Positions 50,821-58,533 of a stretch of 64,000 nucleotides of DNA are shown here, one piece after another. The stretch is from the NCBI RefSeq assembly GCF_001486165.1, contig NZ_LN908977.1, positions 149,731 through 213,730 of the forward strand. The letters run 5' to 3'. The notes below the pieces were generated by a model. The model saw only the letters and a program-made list of their open reading frames with translations. It searched no databases and was not told the DNA's origin. The number at the start of each line of letters is the position of its first letter. The first letter of the stretch is position 1. The translations under genes and the position numbers were made by a program. The DNA is from Bittarella massiliensis (ex Durand et al. 2017) (GTDB lineage: Bacteria; Bacillota; Clostridia; Oscillospirales; Ruminococcaceae).

Positions 50821-51527
50821 CCAATTACTTTATTTTTGACAACCACCGGTCTCTGGACTATGGCCTCCAGCTCAACAAGGTGGACACCCTGTCCGCCCCC
50901 GCCCGAGAGGTAGAGGTCAAGAGCATCCCCGGACGGTCCGGGGAACTGCTCATCGACAAAAACCGGTTCGGCAGCCAGACGGTGACTTATGGGGCGTTTT
51001 TCAAATGCGCTCGCGGAGAGGTTCCCGCCTACGCCCGGCGCATCAAATCCTGGCTGCTGGGTGTGACCGGATACCGAGAACTGGCCGACACCTACGACCG
51101 GCAATATTACCGCATGGCCCGGTACAGCGGCGCACTGGACATTGAGGCCGTAGGCCGCCGGTTCGGCAAGCTCGACCTCTCTTTTTCCTGCCAACCTTTT
51201 CGGCTGCGGCAGGATGGCCGGGTGCTGCGAGAGCTGCCTCTGGAGAGCACCGTCTACAACCCCGAGGACTGGCCCAGCAAGCCCTATTTCCGGCTGTACG
51301 GTAACGGGGACATACAGCTGGTGGTAGGGAAGGCGGTGTGGCAGTTTTCGGGGGTTTCCGGCTACATCGAGGTGGACAGCGACATCATGGAGACCCACAA
51401 AGACCTGCTGCCCCAAAACGGCAAGAAGACCGGCGACGGCTACCCCGAGCTGGCCCCCGGATGGAACCTGGTCAAGGCCACCGGGGCGACAAAAATTGAG
51501 ATGATACCGAGGTGGTGTACATTATGA
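50817..51527 (+). CDS. Distal tail protein (Dit)
   Basis: 236 aa, GTG start overlapping the tape-measure stop. Begins NYFIFDNHRSLDYGLQLNKVDTLSAPAREVEVKSIPGRSGELLID, the classic Dit opening of Firmicutes siphophages (Sipho_tail family). Forms the hexameric baseplate hub between tail tube and tail-tip protein. Confidence 0.93.
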   Translation: MTNYFIFDNHRSLDYGLQLNKVDTLSAPAREVEVKSIPGRSGELLIDKNRFGSQTVTYGAFFKCARGEVPAYARRIKSWLLGVTGYRELADTYDRQYYRMARYSGALDIEAVGRRFGKLDLSFSCQPFRLRQDGRVLRELPLESTVYNPEDWPSKPYFRLYGNGDIQLVVGKAVWQFSGVSGYIEVDSDIMETHKDLLPQNGKKTGDGYPELAPGWNLVKATGATKIEMIPRWCTL

Positions 51528-53431
51528 TCCCTACCCTATATGCGCCGGAGGAGACTGCGTTCGAGAGCGACGGCCTGGGGCTGCTGCCGGACTGCCTATC
51601 CTGCGAGGTGACGGAGGAGCGCAACGGCGTGCTCGAGGCCTCTCTCCAATACCCAACCACCGGCAGGCACTACGCCGACATCGAAAACGGCAGCGTTGTC
51701 AAGCTACTGCCAAACGACACCAGTGACCCCCAGCTGTTCCGGGTCTACAAGATTTCGGCCCCCATCAACCAGGTGGTGACCCTCTCCCTTGAGCACATCA
51801 GCTATGAGCTCAAGGAGGTGCCAGTCATCAATTTCAAGGTCTCCGGCAACGCGGCGACCGCCCTAAACACCCTGCTGGGGTCGGCGGTCATCCCTCACCG
51901 CTTCACCGCCTGGTCGGACATTACTTCCAGCAACTCCACCGAGATCAAGGAGCCTTGCAGCGTCCGGGCCTGCTTGGGCGGGAAAGAGGGCTCCATCCTG
52001 GACGTTTGGGGTGGGGAATACGAGTGGGACAATTTCGAGGTCAAGCTCCATGCCCACCGGGGGCAGCAGACCGAAGTGGTGCTGGAGTATGGCAAAAACA
52101 TCACCGACTTAGTGCAGGAGAAAAACATCGGGGAGATGGTGACTGCCATCCTGCCATATGCCAAGCAGACCGTGGACGGGGCAGAGGTCTACACCATCCT
52201 GCCGGAGCGGTACATAGAGGCACCCACGGCGGATAAGTTCCCCCGCCTGCGGGTGGGCGTCCGGGATTTCACCAGCGACTTTTCGGAGGGCGAAGAAATC
52301 ACGGTGGCCGCCCTGCGACAGAAGACCCAGGCATATATCAAGTCTGCCAATGTCGGGGTGCCGTCGGTCAACATCAAGGTGGCGTTTGAGCCGCTCTGGC
52401 AGACCGAGGGCAACGAGGCCCTTCGCCCCCTGCAAAAGGTGGGGCTGGGGGACACCCTGACCGTGCGCTTCCCGGCCCTGGGGGTAGACGCCACCGCCAA
52501 GGTCATCAAGACCATCTACGACCCGTTGGCGGAGAAATACACCAGCATCGAGCTGGGGGACGCCAAAAGCGACCTTGCCGACACCATCGGCGGGATGCAG
52601 AACAGCGTCCACGAGATTGAAAAGACCGTCAGCGGCGTGGACAGCCTGATCGAGGCCGAGGTCAACCGTGCCACCGACATCCTGACCGGCACCGACGGAG
52701 GCCACGTGGTCATCAAGCGGGACGACGCCGGAAAGCCGCAGGAAATCCTCATCATGGACACCGAGGAAATGGAGACCGCGCGGAAGGTGTGGAGGTGGAA
52801 CATGGGGGGCTTCGGGTACTCCTCAAATGGCATCAACGGCCCCTATGACACCGCCATCACCATGGACGGCCACATTGTCGGCAAGTTTATTACCGCTTAC
52901 ACCATCATCGGCTCTCAAATCATCGCCGGGCGCATCCAGTCCAAGGATGGCACTATCTATTTTGACCTGGATAGCGGGGACGCGGCGGTGAAAAAGCTCA
53001 TAGGCGCAGGCGGCTACCAAGTCGATGTTGGGGGGTTCAACGGGTCTGATGGATCCCAACTCTACGGGATTCGTCTCAACAATGCAGAAGGGGTCCCACT
53101 CATTAAAATGGGGGGATACTCGGTGGCAGCAGAACATGCCTTTCTCTCCGCTCCTAGGTCATTTGGGATTGATTTTGGAGGCGAGACAGAAAAATACAGT
53201 GCGCACCTATATTCGTCGTACGGATGGGCTCTTGGAGACCCCACAGAAGAACATTCTTGCGCTATCCACATGCGCATAGATGATTCTCCGGCCTCCTTTG
53301 AACTACGCAGAAATCGAATTTTGATTAGCTCGTCACCAGTCGGTGGCGGAAGGGCGTCAGGAATTGAGATTGACGAAACGGGTGTAAACATTTATGGGCC
53401 TAAAGTCACTGTCAATGGCAGAGAAATATAG
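51524..53431 (+). CDS. Tail-tip protein with endopeptidase-type N-terminal domain (Tal/Gp37-like)
   Basis: 635 aa from ATG at 51524 after GAGGTGG; a GTG at 51512 is possible. The N-terminal 350 residues (LSCEVTEERNGVLEASLQYPTTGRHY, LFRVYKISAPINQVVTLSLEHISYELKEVPV, YKSANVGVPSVNIKVAFEPLW) match the prophage endopeptidase tail/ReqiPepy6 Gp37-like family. The rest is a fibre-like beta part with TIYFDLDSGDAAVKKLIG. It closes the tail tip and may help breach the wall. Confidence 0.88.
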   Translation: MIPTLYAPEETAFESDGLGLLPDCLSCEVTEERNGVLEASLQYPTTGRHYADIENGSVVKLLPNDTSDPQLFRVYKISAPINQVVTLSLEHISYELKEVPVINFKVSGNAATALNTLLGSAVIPHRFTAWSDITSSNSTEIKEPCSVRACLGGKEGSILDVWGGEYEWDNFEVKLHAHRGQQTEVVLEYGKNITDLVQEKNIGEMVTAILPYAKQTVDGAEVYTILPERYIEAPTADKFPRLRVGVRDFTSDFSEGEEITVAALRQKTQAYIKSANVGVPSVNIKVAFEPLWQTEGNEALRPLQKVGLGDTLTVRFPALGVDATAKVIKTIYDPLAEKYTSIELGDAKSDLADTIGGMQNSVHEIEKTVSGVDSLIEAEVNRATDILTGTDGGHVVIKRDDAGKPQEILIMDTEEMETARKVWRWNMGGFGYSSNGINGPYDTAITMDGHIVGKFITAYTIIGSQIIAGRIQSKDGTIYFDLDSGDAAVKKLIGAGGYQVDVGGFNGSDGSQLYGIRLNNAEGVPLIKMGGYSVAAEHAFLSAPRSFGIDFGGETEKYSAHLYSSYGWALGDPTEEHSCAIHMRIDDSPASFELRRNRILISSSPVGGGRASGIEIDETGVNIYGPKVTVNGREI

Positions 53432-53443
53432 GGAGGTGAATCC

Positions 53444-54529
53444 TTGCAAATTACAAATAAAATCACGCTGAACCTCTCCGGTGAAGAGGTTTTTGCGCCG
53501 ATCGTGGCGCACCAGGGAGACCTAGACAGCCGGGTGGTAGAGTGCGCCCTGCAAAAGGACGGGGTGCCTTACACCATCGAGGAGGGGACCACCGCCCGGG
53601 CGACCTACAAGAGCGCTGCCGGAGTGAGTGACATCCACGACGCGGAGATTACGGGGAACGCGGTCATTGTGCCGCTCATCCCCTCTCTCTTGGCGTCGCC
53701 CGGTGACGCCCGCTGTGACGTGCTCCTGTCCAAAGGGGGTGCGGTGGTGGGCACAGGGCGTTTTACGGTGCTGGTCTCGCCTGCGGCAGCCATTGGGCAA
53801 GACCTTGAAAAGTCGCCGGAATACCAGTCTTTCGTCGCCGCCCTGGCTGATAAAGACCAGTGGAAAGAGGAAACGGCGGAGGCCATCTCCAAGGCTACTG
53901 CGGCCACCGAAGGGGCCAACACCGCCGCACAAGCTGCGAATGATGCTGCGGCAAGCGCAGACGCGGCGAAGCAGGCTGCTCTTGACGCGGCGGGAACCGC
54001 GGCCACAGCCGCAGAGACCGCCAACACAGCCGCAAACGGGGCCAACACCGCCAAGACCCAAGCGGAGGGGGCGGCGCAAAGCGCGCAGACTGCCGCCACT
54101 AGGGCCAATGAAGCTGCGGAAGGGATCGAGAGCACAGGCATAATCGCCCACATGCAGAGTACTAGCAACCCCCACCAAGTGACGGCGGAGCAGGTGGGGG
54201 CTATGGCGGCGGATGCGATCCAGAGCGGCAGCAACGCCAATGGGTCGTGGACTAAGTGGCCGGACGGGACGATGATCTGCCGGGGTGTTGGGGTCTACGC
54301 CGTGCAGACATCCGAGATCACAGTGGGACTGCCGCAGGCATTTGCGGCGGCTGATTATACCCCGGTAATATCGTTTCACTGGACTGTCACAGCGGGAGCA
54401 ATTGGGGCAATTGTAGGCATTACGACAAGCGGATTCCGGGCGCGGGTAGCTGATGCCATAAACGGCAAAACCTACGAAAACGGTACACAGTTGACAACGT
54501 CCTATATATGCATTGGCCGCTGGAAATAA
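53444..54529 (+). CDS. Baseplate upper (BppU-like)/tail fibre protein
   Basis: 361 aa, TTG start after GGGAGGTG. N-terminal BppU-type domain (residues 1-120: NLSGEEVFAPIVAHQGDLDSRVVECALQKDG, ATYKSAAGV, VLLSKGGAVVGTGRFTVLVSP). An Ala-rich coiled coil of about 100 residues follows. Then come SNPHQVTAEQVGA, a common fibre motif, and a C-terminal head with WTKWPDGTMICRG, likely the receptor-binding part. Confidence 0.85.
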   Translation: MQITNKITLNLSGEEVFAPIVAHQGDLDSRVVECALQKDGVPYTIEEGTTARATYKSAAGVSDIHDAEITGNAVIVPLIPSLLASPGDARCDVLLSKGGAVVGTGRFTVLVSPAAAIGQDLEKSPEYQSFVAALADKDQWKEETAEAISKATAATEGANTAAQAANDAAASADAAKQAALDAAGTAATAAETANTAANGANTAKTQAEGAAQSAQTAATRANEAAEGIESTGIIAHMQSTSNPHQVTAEQVGAMAADAIQSGSNANGSWTKWPDGTMICRGVGVYAVQTSEITVGLPQAFAAADYTPVISFHWTVTAGAIGAIVGITTSGFRARVADAINGKTYENGTQLTTSYICIGRWK

Positions 54530-54543
54530 GGAGGGCAACAGCA

Positions 54544-54828
54544 ATGGCATTAGCTAAGCAGATTACATACGACAACGGCACGACCGCCAGTTACCACCGC
54601 ATCGACGGGGCGCTAGCGCACTACCACCCCGACAATGGGGCCACAGTGACCGCCACCCTGTACAGCTACCTCACCGAGGACACCCGGGTGGCCAACGCAG
54701 GGGCCCCGGTCTCGGCTACGAATATTACTGCCGAGCTGACCGAGACCCAGGTCAACGGCAACCTGCGCAAGACCATGTACGCCAAAATTAAGGCCCTGCC
54801 CGAGTGGGCGGACGCCGAGGACTGTTAG
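54544..54828 (+). CDS. Small tail-associated protein
   Basis: 94 aa from ATG at 54544 after AAGGAGG. Beta-rich, containing YDNGTTASYHRIDGALAHY and VNGNLRKTMYAKIKALPEW. Found after fibre genes in related prophages; function unknown. Confidence 0.7.
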   Translation: MALAKQITYDNGTTASYHRIDGALAHYHPDNGATVTATLYSYLTEDTRVANAGAPVSATNITAELTETQVNGNLRKTMYAKIKALPEWADAEDC

Positions 54829-54841
54829 GAAGAGGTAAGTA

Positions 54842-55129
54842 GTGGAAATTGTGGAGACCCTCGCTGCCCTGGAACAGCGGACCAAATCCAACACCCGAAG
54901 AATTGATAAGCTGGAACAGAACCAGGAGGCCATCCAGCAGTTGGCCCTGTCGGTGCGGGAGCTCGCCACCCAGATGCAGGGCATGAGGGAGGAGCAGGCT
55001 GACACCAGCAAGCGCCTTGCCGAATTGGAACGCAAGCCCGCGTCCATGTGGGACAAGCTGGTGGCGGCCCTCATTGGGGCCATTGCCGCCGGCCTTGCCG
55101 GCGCTGCCCTCTCGCTCATTGTCAGATAA
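54842..55129 (+). CDS. XhlA-like hemolysin/holin accessory protein
   Basis: 95 aa, GTG start. A heptad coiled coil (TLAALEQRTKSNTRRIDKLEQNQEAIQQ ... MREEQADTSKRLAELERKP) is followed by one C-terminal membrane helix (LVAALIGAIAAGLAGAALSLIV). This is the XhlA layout; XhlA works with a holin in host lysis. First gene of the lysis set. Confidence 0.85.
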   Translation: MEIVETLAALEQRTKSNTRRIDKLEQNQEAIQQLALSVRELATQMQGMREEQADTSKRLAELERKPASMWDKLVAALIGAIAAGLAGAALSLIVR

Positions 55130-55150
55130 GCGCCCACCCAGGGCGCTTTT
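55129..55150 (+). terminator. Short terminator-like hairpin in the lysis module
   Basis: AGCGCCC/GGGCGCT with loop ACCC(A) and TTTT. It lies between the XhlA-like and holin genes and may tune their ratio. Confidence 0.5.
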
Positions 55151-55187
55151 GTTTTGCCCCCACGCGGGGTGGGAAGGAAGGAACAAA

Positions 55188-55484
55188 ATGGAACAGATTA
55201 TCAACTACATCAAGCCCGAGCTCATCCCGGTGGCGGTGGTGTGCTACATCATTGGGGCGGCCCTCAAGCGCACCGAACTGCTCAAGGACAAGTATATCCC
55301 AGTCGTGCTGGGGGCGTTTTCGGTCGCTGTCTGCGCTATCTACGTCTGCGCGACCTCTGACCTGTCCACCGCCCAAAACGTCCTGATGGCGGTATTTGTG
55401 GCTGTGGTGCAGGGTCTGCTCCTCGCGGGCGGGAGCGTGTACGTCAACCAGATCATCAAGCAGACCAAAAAGGAGGAAAAATAA
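55188..55484 (+). CDS. Phage holin
   Basis: 98 aa from ATG at 55188 after GGAAGGA. Three hydrophobic stretches: YIKPELIPVAVVCYIIGAAL, YIPVVLGAFSVAVCAIYVC and VLMAVFVAVVQGLLLAGGSVYV, then a basic tail KQTKKEEK. Size and pattern fit LL-H-type holins, which make membrane holes for the endolysin. Its stop overlaps the endolysin start. Confidence 0.88.
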   Translation: MEQIINYIKPELIPVAVVCYIIGAALKRTELLKDKYIPVVLGAFSVAVCAIYVCATSDLSTAQNVLMAVFVAVVQGLLLAGGSVYVNQIIKQTKKEEK

Positions 55485-56068
55485 TGGCACAGAAACTCAT
55501 CCAGCCCATCAACAACGCCCGACTCACCGCGTCCTATAAGTGGGGGAGCGCCTACAAGCGGGATTTCGGCGGCGTCCACTACGGGCAGGACATGACCGGC
55601 GGCCCCATCGTCTACGCCCAGGGTAACGGCGTGGTGGCCTTTGCCGGCTGGGACGATGTCTGCGGTTACGTGGTGGGGATCGTCTATGATGACTGCGTCA
55701 ACCACTTTGACGGCGGGCACCGCCCCCTAGTGGGGCGCTACTACCACATGGCGGACGTGCGGGTGAAGAAGGGCCAGCGGGTCACCAAGGATACCCGCAT
55801 CGGCACCGTGGGGAACACCGGCAAGTACACCACAGGAGCCCACCTCCACGTTGAGATGGACACCGACACCAAGTACCCCAATTACACCCCCACCCTGGCG
55901 GGCAACTCCAATCTGCTCAAGAAGGGCCTGCGGGGAGCCAAGGACACCACGGTGGACCCCATGCGCTGGACGCACACCAAGGCCAGCGCCCCGGACAATC
56001 AGACCATCGTCGCCGGGTATGGCAGCGACTGGGTCGACCCTAGAGATGCCAAGTTGCCCAAAATCTAA
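55484..56068 (+). CDS. M23-family endolysin (peptidoglycan endopeptidase)
   Basis: 194 aa. Zinc site of the M23/LytM fold: GVHYGQDMTGG near residue 31 (H-x3-D) and TTGAHLHVEMDTD near 118 (H-x-H). The active domain covers almost the whole protein; no separate wall-binding repeat is seen. No signal peptide, so export depends on the holin. It cleaves peptide cross-links of the cell wall at the end of infection. Its terminator follows. Confidence 0.93.
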   Translation: MAQKLIQPINNARLTASYKWGSAYKRDFGGVHYGQDMTGGPIVYAQGNGVVAFAGWDDVCGYVVGIVYDDCVNHFDGGHRPLVGRYYHMADVRVKKGQRVTKDTRIGTVGNTGKYTTGAHLHVEMDTDTKYPNYTPTLAGNSNLLKKGLRGAKDTTVDPMRWTHTKASAPDNQTIVAGYGSDWVDPRDAKLPKI

Positions 56069-56082
56069 GAGTACATAGAGAG

Positions 56083-56121
56083 CGCCCCGACTTGCTTTTC
56101 AGCAGGCCGGGGCGTTTTTTT
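56083..56121 (+). terminator. Terminator of the late operon
   Basis: CGCCCCG (56083-56089) pairs with CGGGGCG (56108-56114), followed by seven T residues. It isolates the small RNA gene that starts three bases later. Confidence 0.9.
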
Positions 56122-56123
56122 GT

Positions 56124-56152
56124 TTGACAAAACAGAAACGCGGGCCTATAAT
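56124..56152 (+). promoter_or_regulatory. Perfect consensus promoter of the solitary-repeat RNA
   Basis: TTGACA (56124-56129), exactly 17 bp, TATAAT (56147-56152). Both boxes match the sigma-A consensus at every base, so constitutive strong transcription in the lysogen is expected. The predicted start is near 56159. Confidence 0.92.
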
Positions 56153-56158
56153 ATATAC

Positions 56159-56278
56159 AAAGTCGAGGGCAGCTATGCCGCCCCGTGGATTGAAATAGTT
56201 TATAGCGCATTACTAGGTCTCTTATTGGAGAATTAGGAAAGTCCCCCGGTAGCCGTTTGGTTGCTGGGGGACTTTTCT
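56159..56278 (+). ncRNA. Candidate RNA anti-CRISPR: solitary CRISPR-repeat-like small RNA
   Basis: The predicted transcript of about 120 nt begins with a repeat-like unit at 56162-56196. It starts GTCG like the host repeat, has a hairpin GGGCAGC/GCCGCCC (one mismatch, loop TAT) and ends CGTGGATTGAAAT, identical over 13 bases to the 3' end of the host repeat, which becomes the crRNA 5' handle. About 41 nt of spacer-like sequence follow, then a 17-bp terminator stem (AAAGTCCCCC with GGGGGACTTT, loop GTTT) and TTTTCT. There is one repeat and no array. Published RNA anti-CRISPRs have this form and trap Cas proteins. An alternative is a guide RNA that steers host Cascade. The function here is inferred. 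Confidence 0.72.
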
Positions 56279-56302
56279 GCGCCTAAAAATAATTATCTAT
56301 TT

Positions 56303-56346
56303 TATCAGATATTATAGTTGACAACATCTGATATATATGATAATAT
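56303..56346 (+). promoter_or_regulatory. Promoter with overlapping inverted-repeat operator, right-end accessory operon
   Basis: TTGACA (56318-56323), 17 bp, TAATAT (56341-56346). Arms TATCAGAT (56303-56310) and ATCTGATA (56326-56333) form an 8-bp perfect inverted repeat flanking the -35. A repressor bound there would block the promoter; the XRE-domain protein encoded at 57182 is a candidate. Confidence 0.7.
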
Positions 56347-56374
56347 ATAGGTACAAAAGAAAGGAGAGAGCACT

Positions 56375-56905
56375 ATGAAGTACATCGTCAAAAGAGCTTG
56401 CGGCCACGAGGAAGAGGTACAAATCTATGGCAGCACCGCCGATCGCGAGCGCAAGCTGAAATGGTACGAAGAGACCGAGTGCAAAGAGTGCTGGAAACTC
56501 TCCCAGGTTAGTGACTGCGAAGAAGTCAGAATGAGCTACCGCGACTATAAGACGCAGTATGCTGACTGCAAAACAAAAACCGGCAGCTATGACGCTGCAG
56601 AGAAAACCATCGTCGTGTATGTGCCCCGCGAGGAGCCGGTAGCGGAACTGTCGGAGGCAGAGGAAGAAGAGCCTATCACCGAAGAAGAGGCCATCAATAT
56701 CATGGTGGCCTGCGGGATGCCGGAAGAAATAGCCAAGTGGTGGCTCTCGATGGACAGAGAAACCATGCAGCGAAATTTTGAACACAAACAGCATCTGCTC
56801 AAAAAATACATGAAAACAGAGCGTGGGAAACGTCTCGCAGATGCCATCGCCGGATTTAAGACCTTGGAAGAATGCCTGGAAATCGCCGTGAGCGTCAAAC
56901 GATAA
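56375..56905 (+). CDS. Accessory prophage protein with zinc-ribbon start, unknown function
   Basis: 176 aa, ATG after AAAGGAGAG. N-terminal RACGHEEEVQIYG and ETECKECWKL give a Cys-His and C-x2-C pair, possibly a zinc site. The middle is acidic (ELSEAEEEEPITEEEAINIM), the C-terminus helical and basic. First gene of the operon behind the inverted-repeat operator and next to the CRISPR-like RNA. No known domain. Being small, acidic in part and followed by a regulator gene, it is a candidate anti-defence protein, which is inference. Confidence 0.75.
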   Translation: MKYIVKRACGHEEEVQIYGSTADRERKLKWYEETECKECWKLSQVSDCEEVRMSYRDYKTQYADCKTKTGSYDAAEKTIVVYVPREEPVAELSEAEEEEPITEEEAINIMVACGMPEEIAKWWLSMDRETMQRNFEHKQHLLKKYMKTERGKRLADAIAGFKTLEECLEIAVSVKR

Positions 56906-56918
56906 GGAGGAAATAAAA

Positions 56919-57182
56919 ATGAAATTGTACCGAGTGAGAGAGGCCGACGCCATCAGACAGGGGCTTGACCCTGCCTATCTTCTCTACGACCCGCAGCACA
57001 TATCCGCCATGTGGGTGGATGAACTGGATATCACCCTGCCGGAGGGGTACACCGTAGAAGCCGCCGAGAGCGGCGAGCCGATCATCTGCGACCCGCAGGG
57101 AGAAGGCTGCCTCCTCGTGCATCGCGGCGGCCCGGCGGTGTACAATGTCAATTCTGGCTGTGAAAAATTGGAGGTGGCATAA
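56919..57182 (+). CDS. Small accessory prophage protein, unknown function
   Basis: 87 aa, ATG after AAGGAGG, 13 bases after the previous gene and overlapping the next by one base. Acidic; contains YRVREADAIRQGLDPAYLLYDP and ICDPQGEGCLLVHRGGPAVYNV. No known family recognised. Size and operon position allow an anti-CRISPR-like role but do not show it. Confidence 0.72.
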   Translation: MKLYRVREADAIRQGLDPAYLLYDPQHISAMWVDELDITLPEGYTVEAAESGEPIICDPQGEGCLLVHRGGPAVYNVNSGCEKLEVA

Positions 57183-57739
57183 TGGACAGGGATGCAGTCT
57201 ACGCCCTGGGATATGCCTATGGCCTGCTTGAAGGGCAAGCGGAAAAAGAGGGGTACCGGCCGGACGTCCATACCGGGAAACGGAAGAATGCTTGCCTCCG
57301 CCCCATGATGGGGTACACGCAACTGTACTCCGACCTGATTTTTGGGCAGCACAAATTTAGAGACAAAATCAAGCGCAAATGGATAGACAACCAGATGGCC
57401 GAGCTGCTGCAATATGTGGAGGTGGAGGAGCTTGACAACAACGTCATCTCCTTAGACCTGCAAGGAGTGTGGCTGACCGCCTACTACCACGGGCGGGGCG
57501 GGAAAAAGGCCCGGCTGGGGAAGGAGAGCGAGGAGGCCGAGAAGGCCGAGGCGCCGAAGAAAAAGGGGATCAGCGCCTGCCGGAAGGCGGCGGGCATGAC
57601 CCAGAAAGAGCTTGCGGACAAGATGGGGACGGGGCAGAGCGCGGTATCCGCGTGGGAAAACGGTGGGAACGTCACCATCGAAAACCTGAAAAAGCTGGCC
57701 GAAGTGCTGGGCTGCACAATAGATGACTTAGTGGTCTGA
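57182..57739 (+). CDS. Accessory protein with C-terminal XRE HTH domain (Aca-like candidate)
   Basis: 185 aa. Residues 1-115 are a unique domain (MDRDAVYALGYAYGLLEGQAE, CLRPMMGYTQLYSDLIFGQHKF, NVISLDLQGVWLTAYYHGRGG). After a charged linker, residues 128-185 form a standard HTH: ISACRKAAGMTQKELADKMGTGQSAVSAWENG and LKKLAEVLGCTIDDLVV. Placed last in the operon whose promoter carries an inverted repeat, it probably represses its own operon, as Aca proteins do at anti-CRISPR loci. Confidence 0.8.
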   Translation: MDRDAVYALGYAYGLLEGQAEKEGYRPDVHTGKRKNACLRPMMGYTQLYSDLIFGQHKFRDKIKRKWIDNQMAELLQYVEVEELDNNVISLDLQGVWLTAYYHGRGGKKARLGKESEEAEKAEAPKKKGISACRKAAGMTQKELADKMGTGQSAVSAWENGGNVTIENLKKLAEVLGCTIDDLVV

Positions 57740-57742
57740 CCA

Positions 57743-58162
57743 ATGCGAGAGAAAAACAAAAAGGTCTGTGTTGTCTGTGGGCGGGAGTTTTTCGCTCCCC
57801 CGAGCAGCGGGTCAGTATGTTGCGGCCCGGTGTGCTCAAAGACCCACCGCAGGGAGCTGGCGGGTCGAGAGATTGCACGGGCTAGCATCCAAAAGGCAAA
57901 AACGATTGGGATGCAGGACCCACGGCTCCAGCGCGGTGAACAGCATATAAACGCTAAAAAGCGGGTCATCAAATCCCCGGACGGCGAGACTTATCACTGC
58001 CACAACCTGTTACACTGGTGCAGAGAGCACGAAGACATATTGCCGGGAACTGCGCGGCAGGCATGGGACGGGTTGTCAAAAATCAAATACTCGATGCAGG
58101 GGAAAAGAAGACATCCTTGTTACACGTGGCGCGGTTGGACGTTGATTGATTGGGGGGATTAG
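57743..58162 (+). CDS. Phage protein with zinc-ribbon N-terminus
   Basis: 139 aa. N-terminal VCVVCGREFFAPPSSGSVCCGPVCSKTHRREL holds two cysteine pairs of the stress-protein zinc-ribbon kind. The C-terminal part (VIKSPDGETYHCHNLLHWCREHEDI, CYTWRGWTLIDWG) is common in Clostridia prophages as a separate conserved segment. Last gene before attR; function unknown. Confidence 0.7.
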   Translation: MREKNKKVCVVCGREFFAPPSSGSVCCGPVCSKTHRRELAGREIARASIQKAKTIGMQDPRLQRGEQHINAKKRVIKSPDGETYHCHNLLHWCREHEDILPGTARQAWDGLSKIKYSMQGKRRHPCYTWRGWTLIDWGD

Positions 58163-58259
58163 CTAGACAGCCGGGTGAACCTTCCCCGGGCAGGGTCTTG
58201 AACCTGCCCTATATGGCAGAAATTTTGGAGGCGGTAGAGGCAGGAAAACGTCCGAATTT

Positions 58260-58285
58260 GTAACCCACTTTATAACCCGCTTTGG
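58260..58285. promoter_or_regulatory. Candidate integrase arm-type sites, right end
   Basis: GTAACCCACTTT (identical to 24358-24369) is followed by a second copy, AACCCGCTTTGG. Two spaced copies at each prophage end are what a tyrosine integrase needs for arm binding. Confidence 0.5.
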
Positions 58286-58393
58286 CTCCAAAGGTGGTGT
58301 TTTGATTCCATCGTTTGCGCTACGTGAAACAAATAATTCGCATATTTGTGCCATTTATCATAATACTTGGAATTTACATTGGACATATAGACT

Positions 58394-58420
58394 GGTTCGA
58401 GTCCGGCCACCGGCACCAAA
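58394..58420 (+). other. attR
   Basis: Second copy of the 27-bp att core (GGTTCGAGTCCGG ... CACCAAA). The bases before it no longer form a tRNA, so only the 3' fragment is duplicated here. Confidence 0.95.
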
Positions 58421-58491
58421 CAGGGCTTGGACGAACACCTACTTTTTTGTAGGCGGTTTTGTCGTGAAATGTTCGCTCTGATACCAAACAG

Positions 58492-58533
58492 AAACCCGCC
58501 ATCTTAGATTAAGTTCTAAGGTGGCGGGTTTTG
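58492..58533. terminator. Terminator right of attR
   Basis: AAACCCGCCA-TCTTAGA pairs with TCTAAGG-TGGCGGGTTT and is followed by T residues in both directions. It ends the leftward gene at 58534. Confidence 0.85.

Larger units (their letters stand above)
24287..58420. mobile_element. Complete siphovirus-type prophage of about 34.1 kb
   Basis: Bounded by a 27-bp direct repeat of the tRNA-Leu 3' end (24287-24313 and 58394-58420). Order of modules: integrase, ImmA-like protease and repressor (leftward); early regulators; ATPase, nucleases, SSB-like protein, primase and helicase; candidate origin; methyltransferase; late regulator; candidate RNA; HNH, terminase, portal, protease, capsid, connectors, tail tube, chaperones, tape measure, Dit, tail endopeptidase, baseplate/fibre; holin and endolysin; right-end accessory genes. 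All core functions appear intact, so induction is plausible. The long non-contractile tail gene order without sheath points to siphovirus morphology. Confidence 0.97.

Noticed and set aside
56375..57739. Calling these genes anti-CRISPR proteins outright
   Set aside because: Only position, size and operon form support it; no sequence similarity to a known Acr family was recognised.
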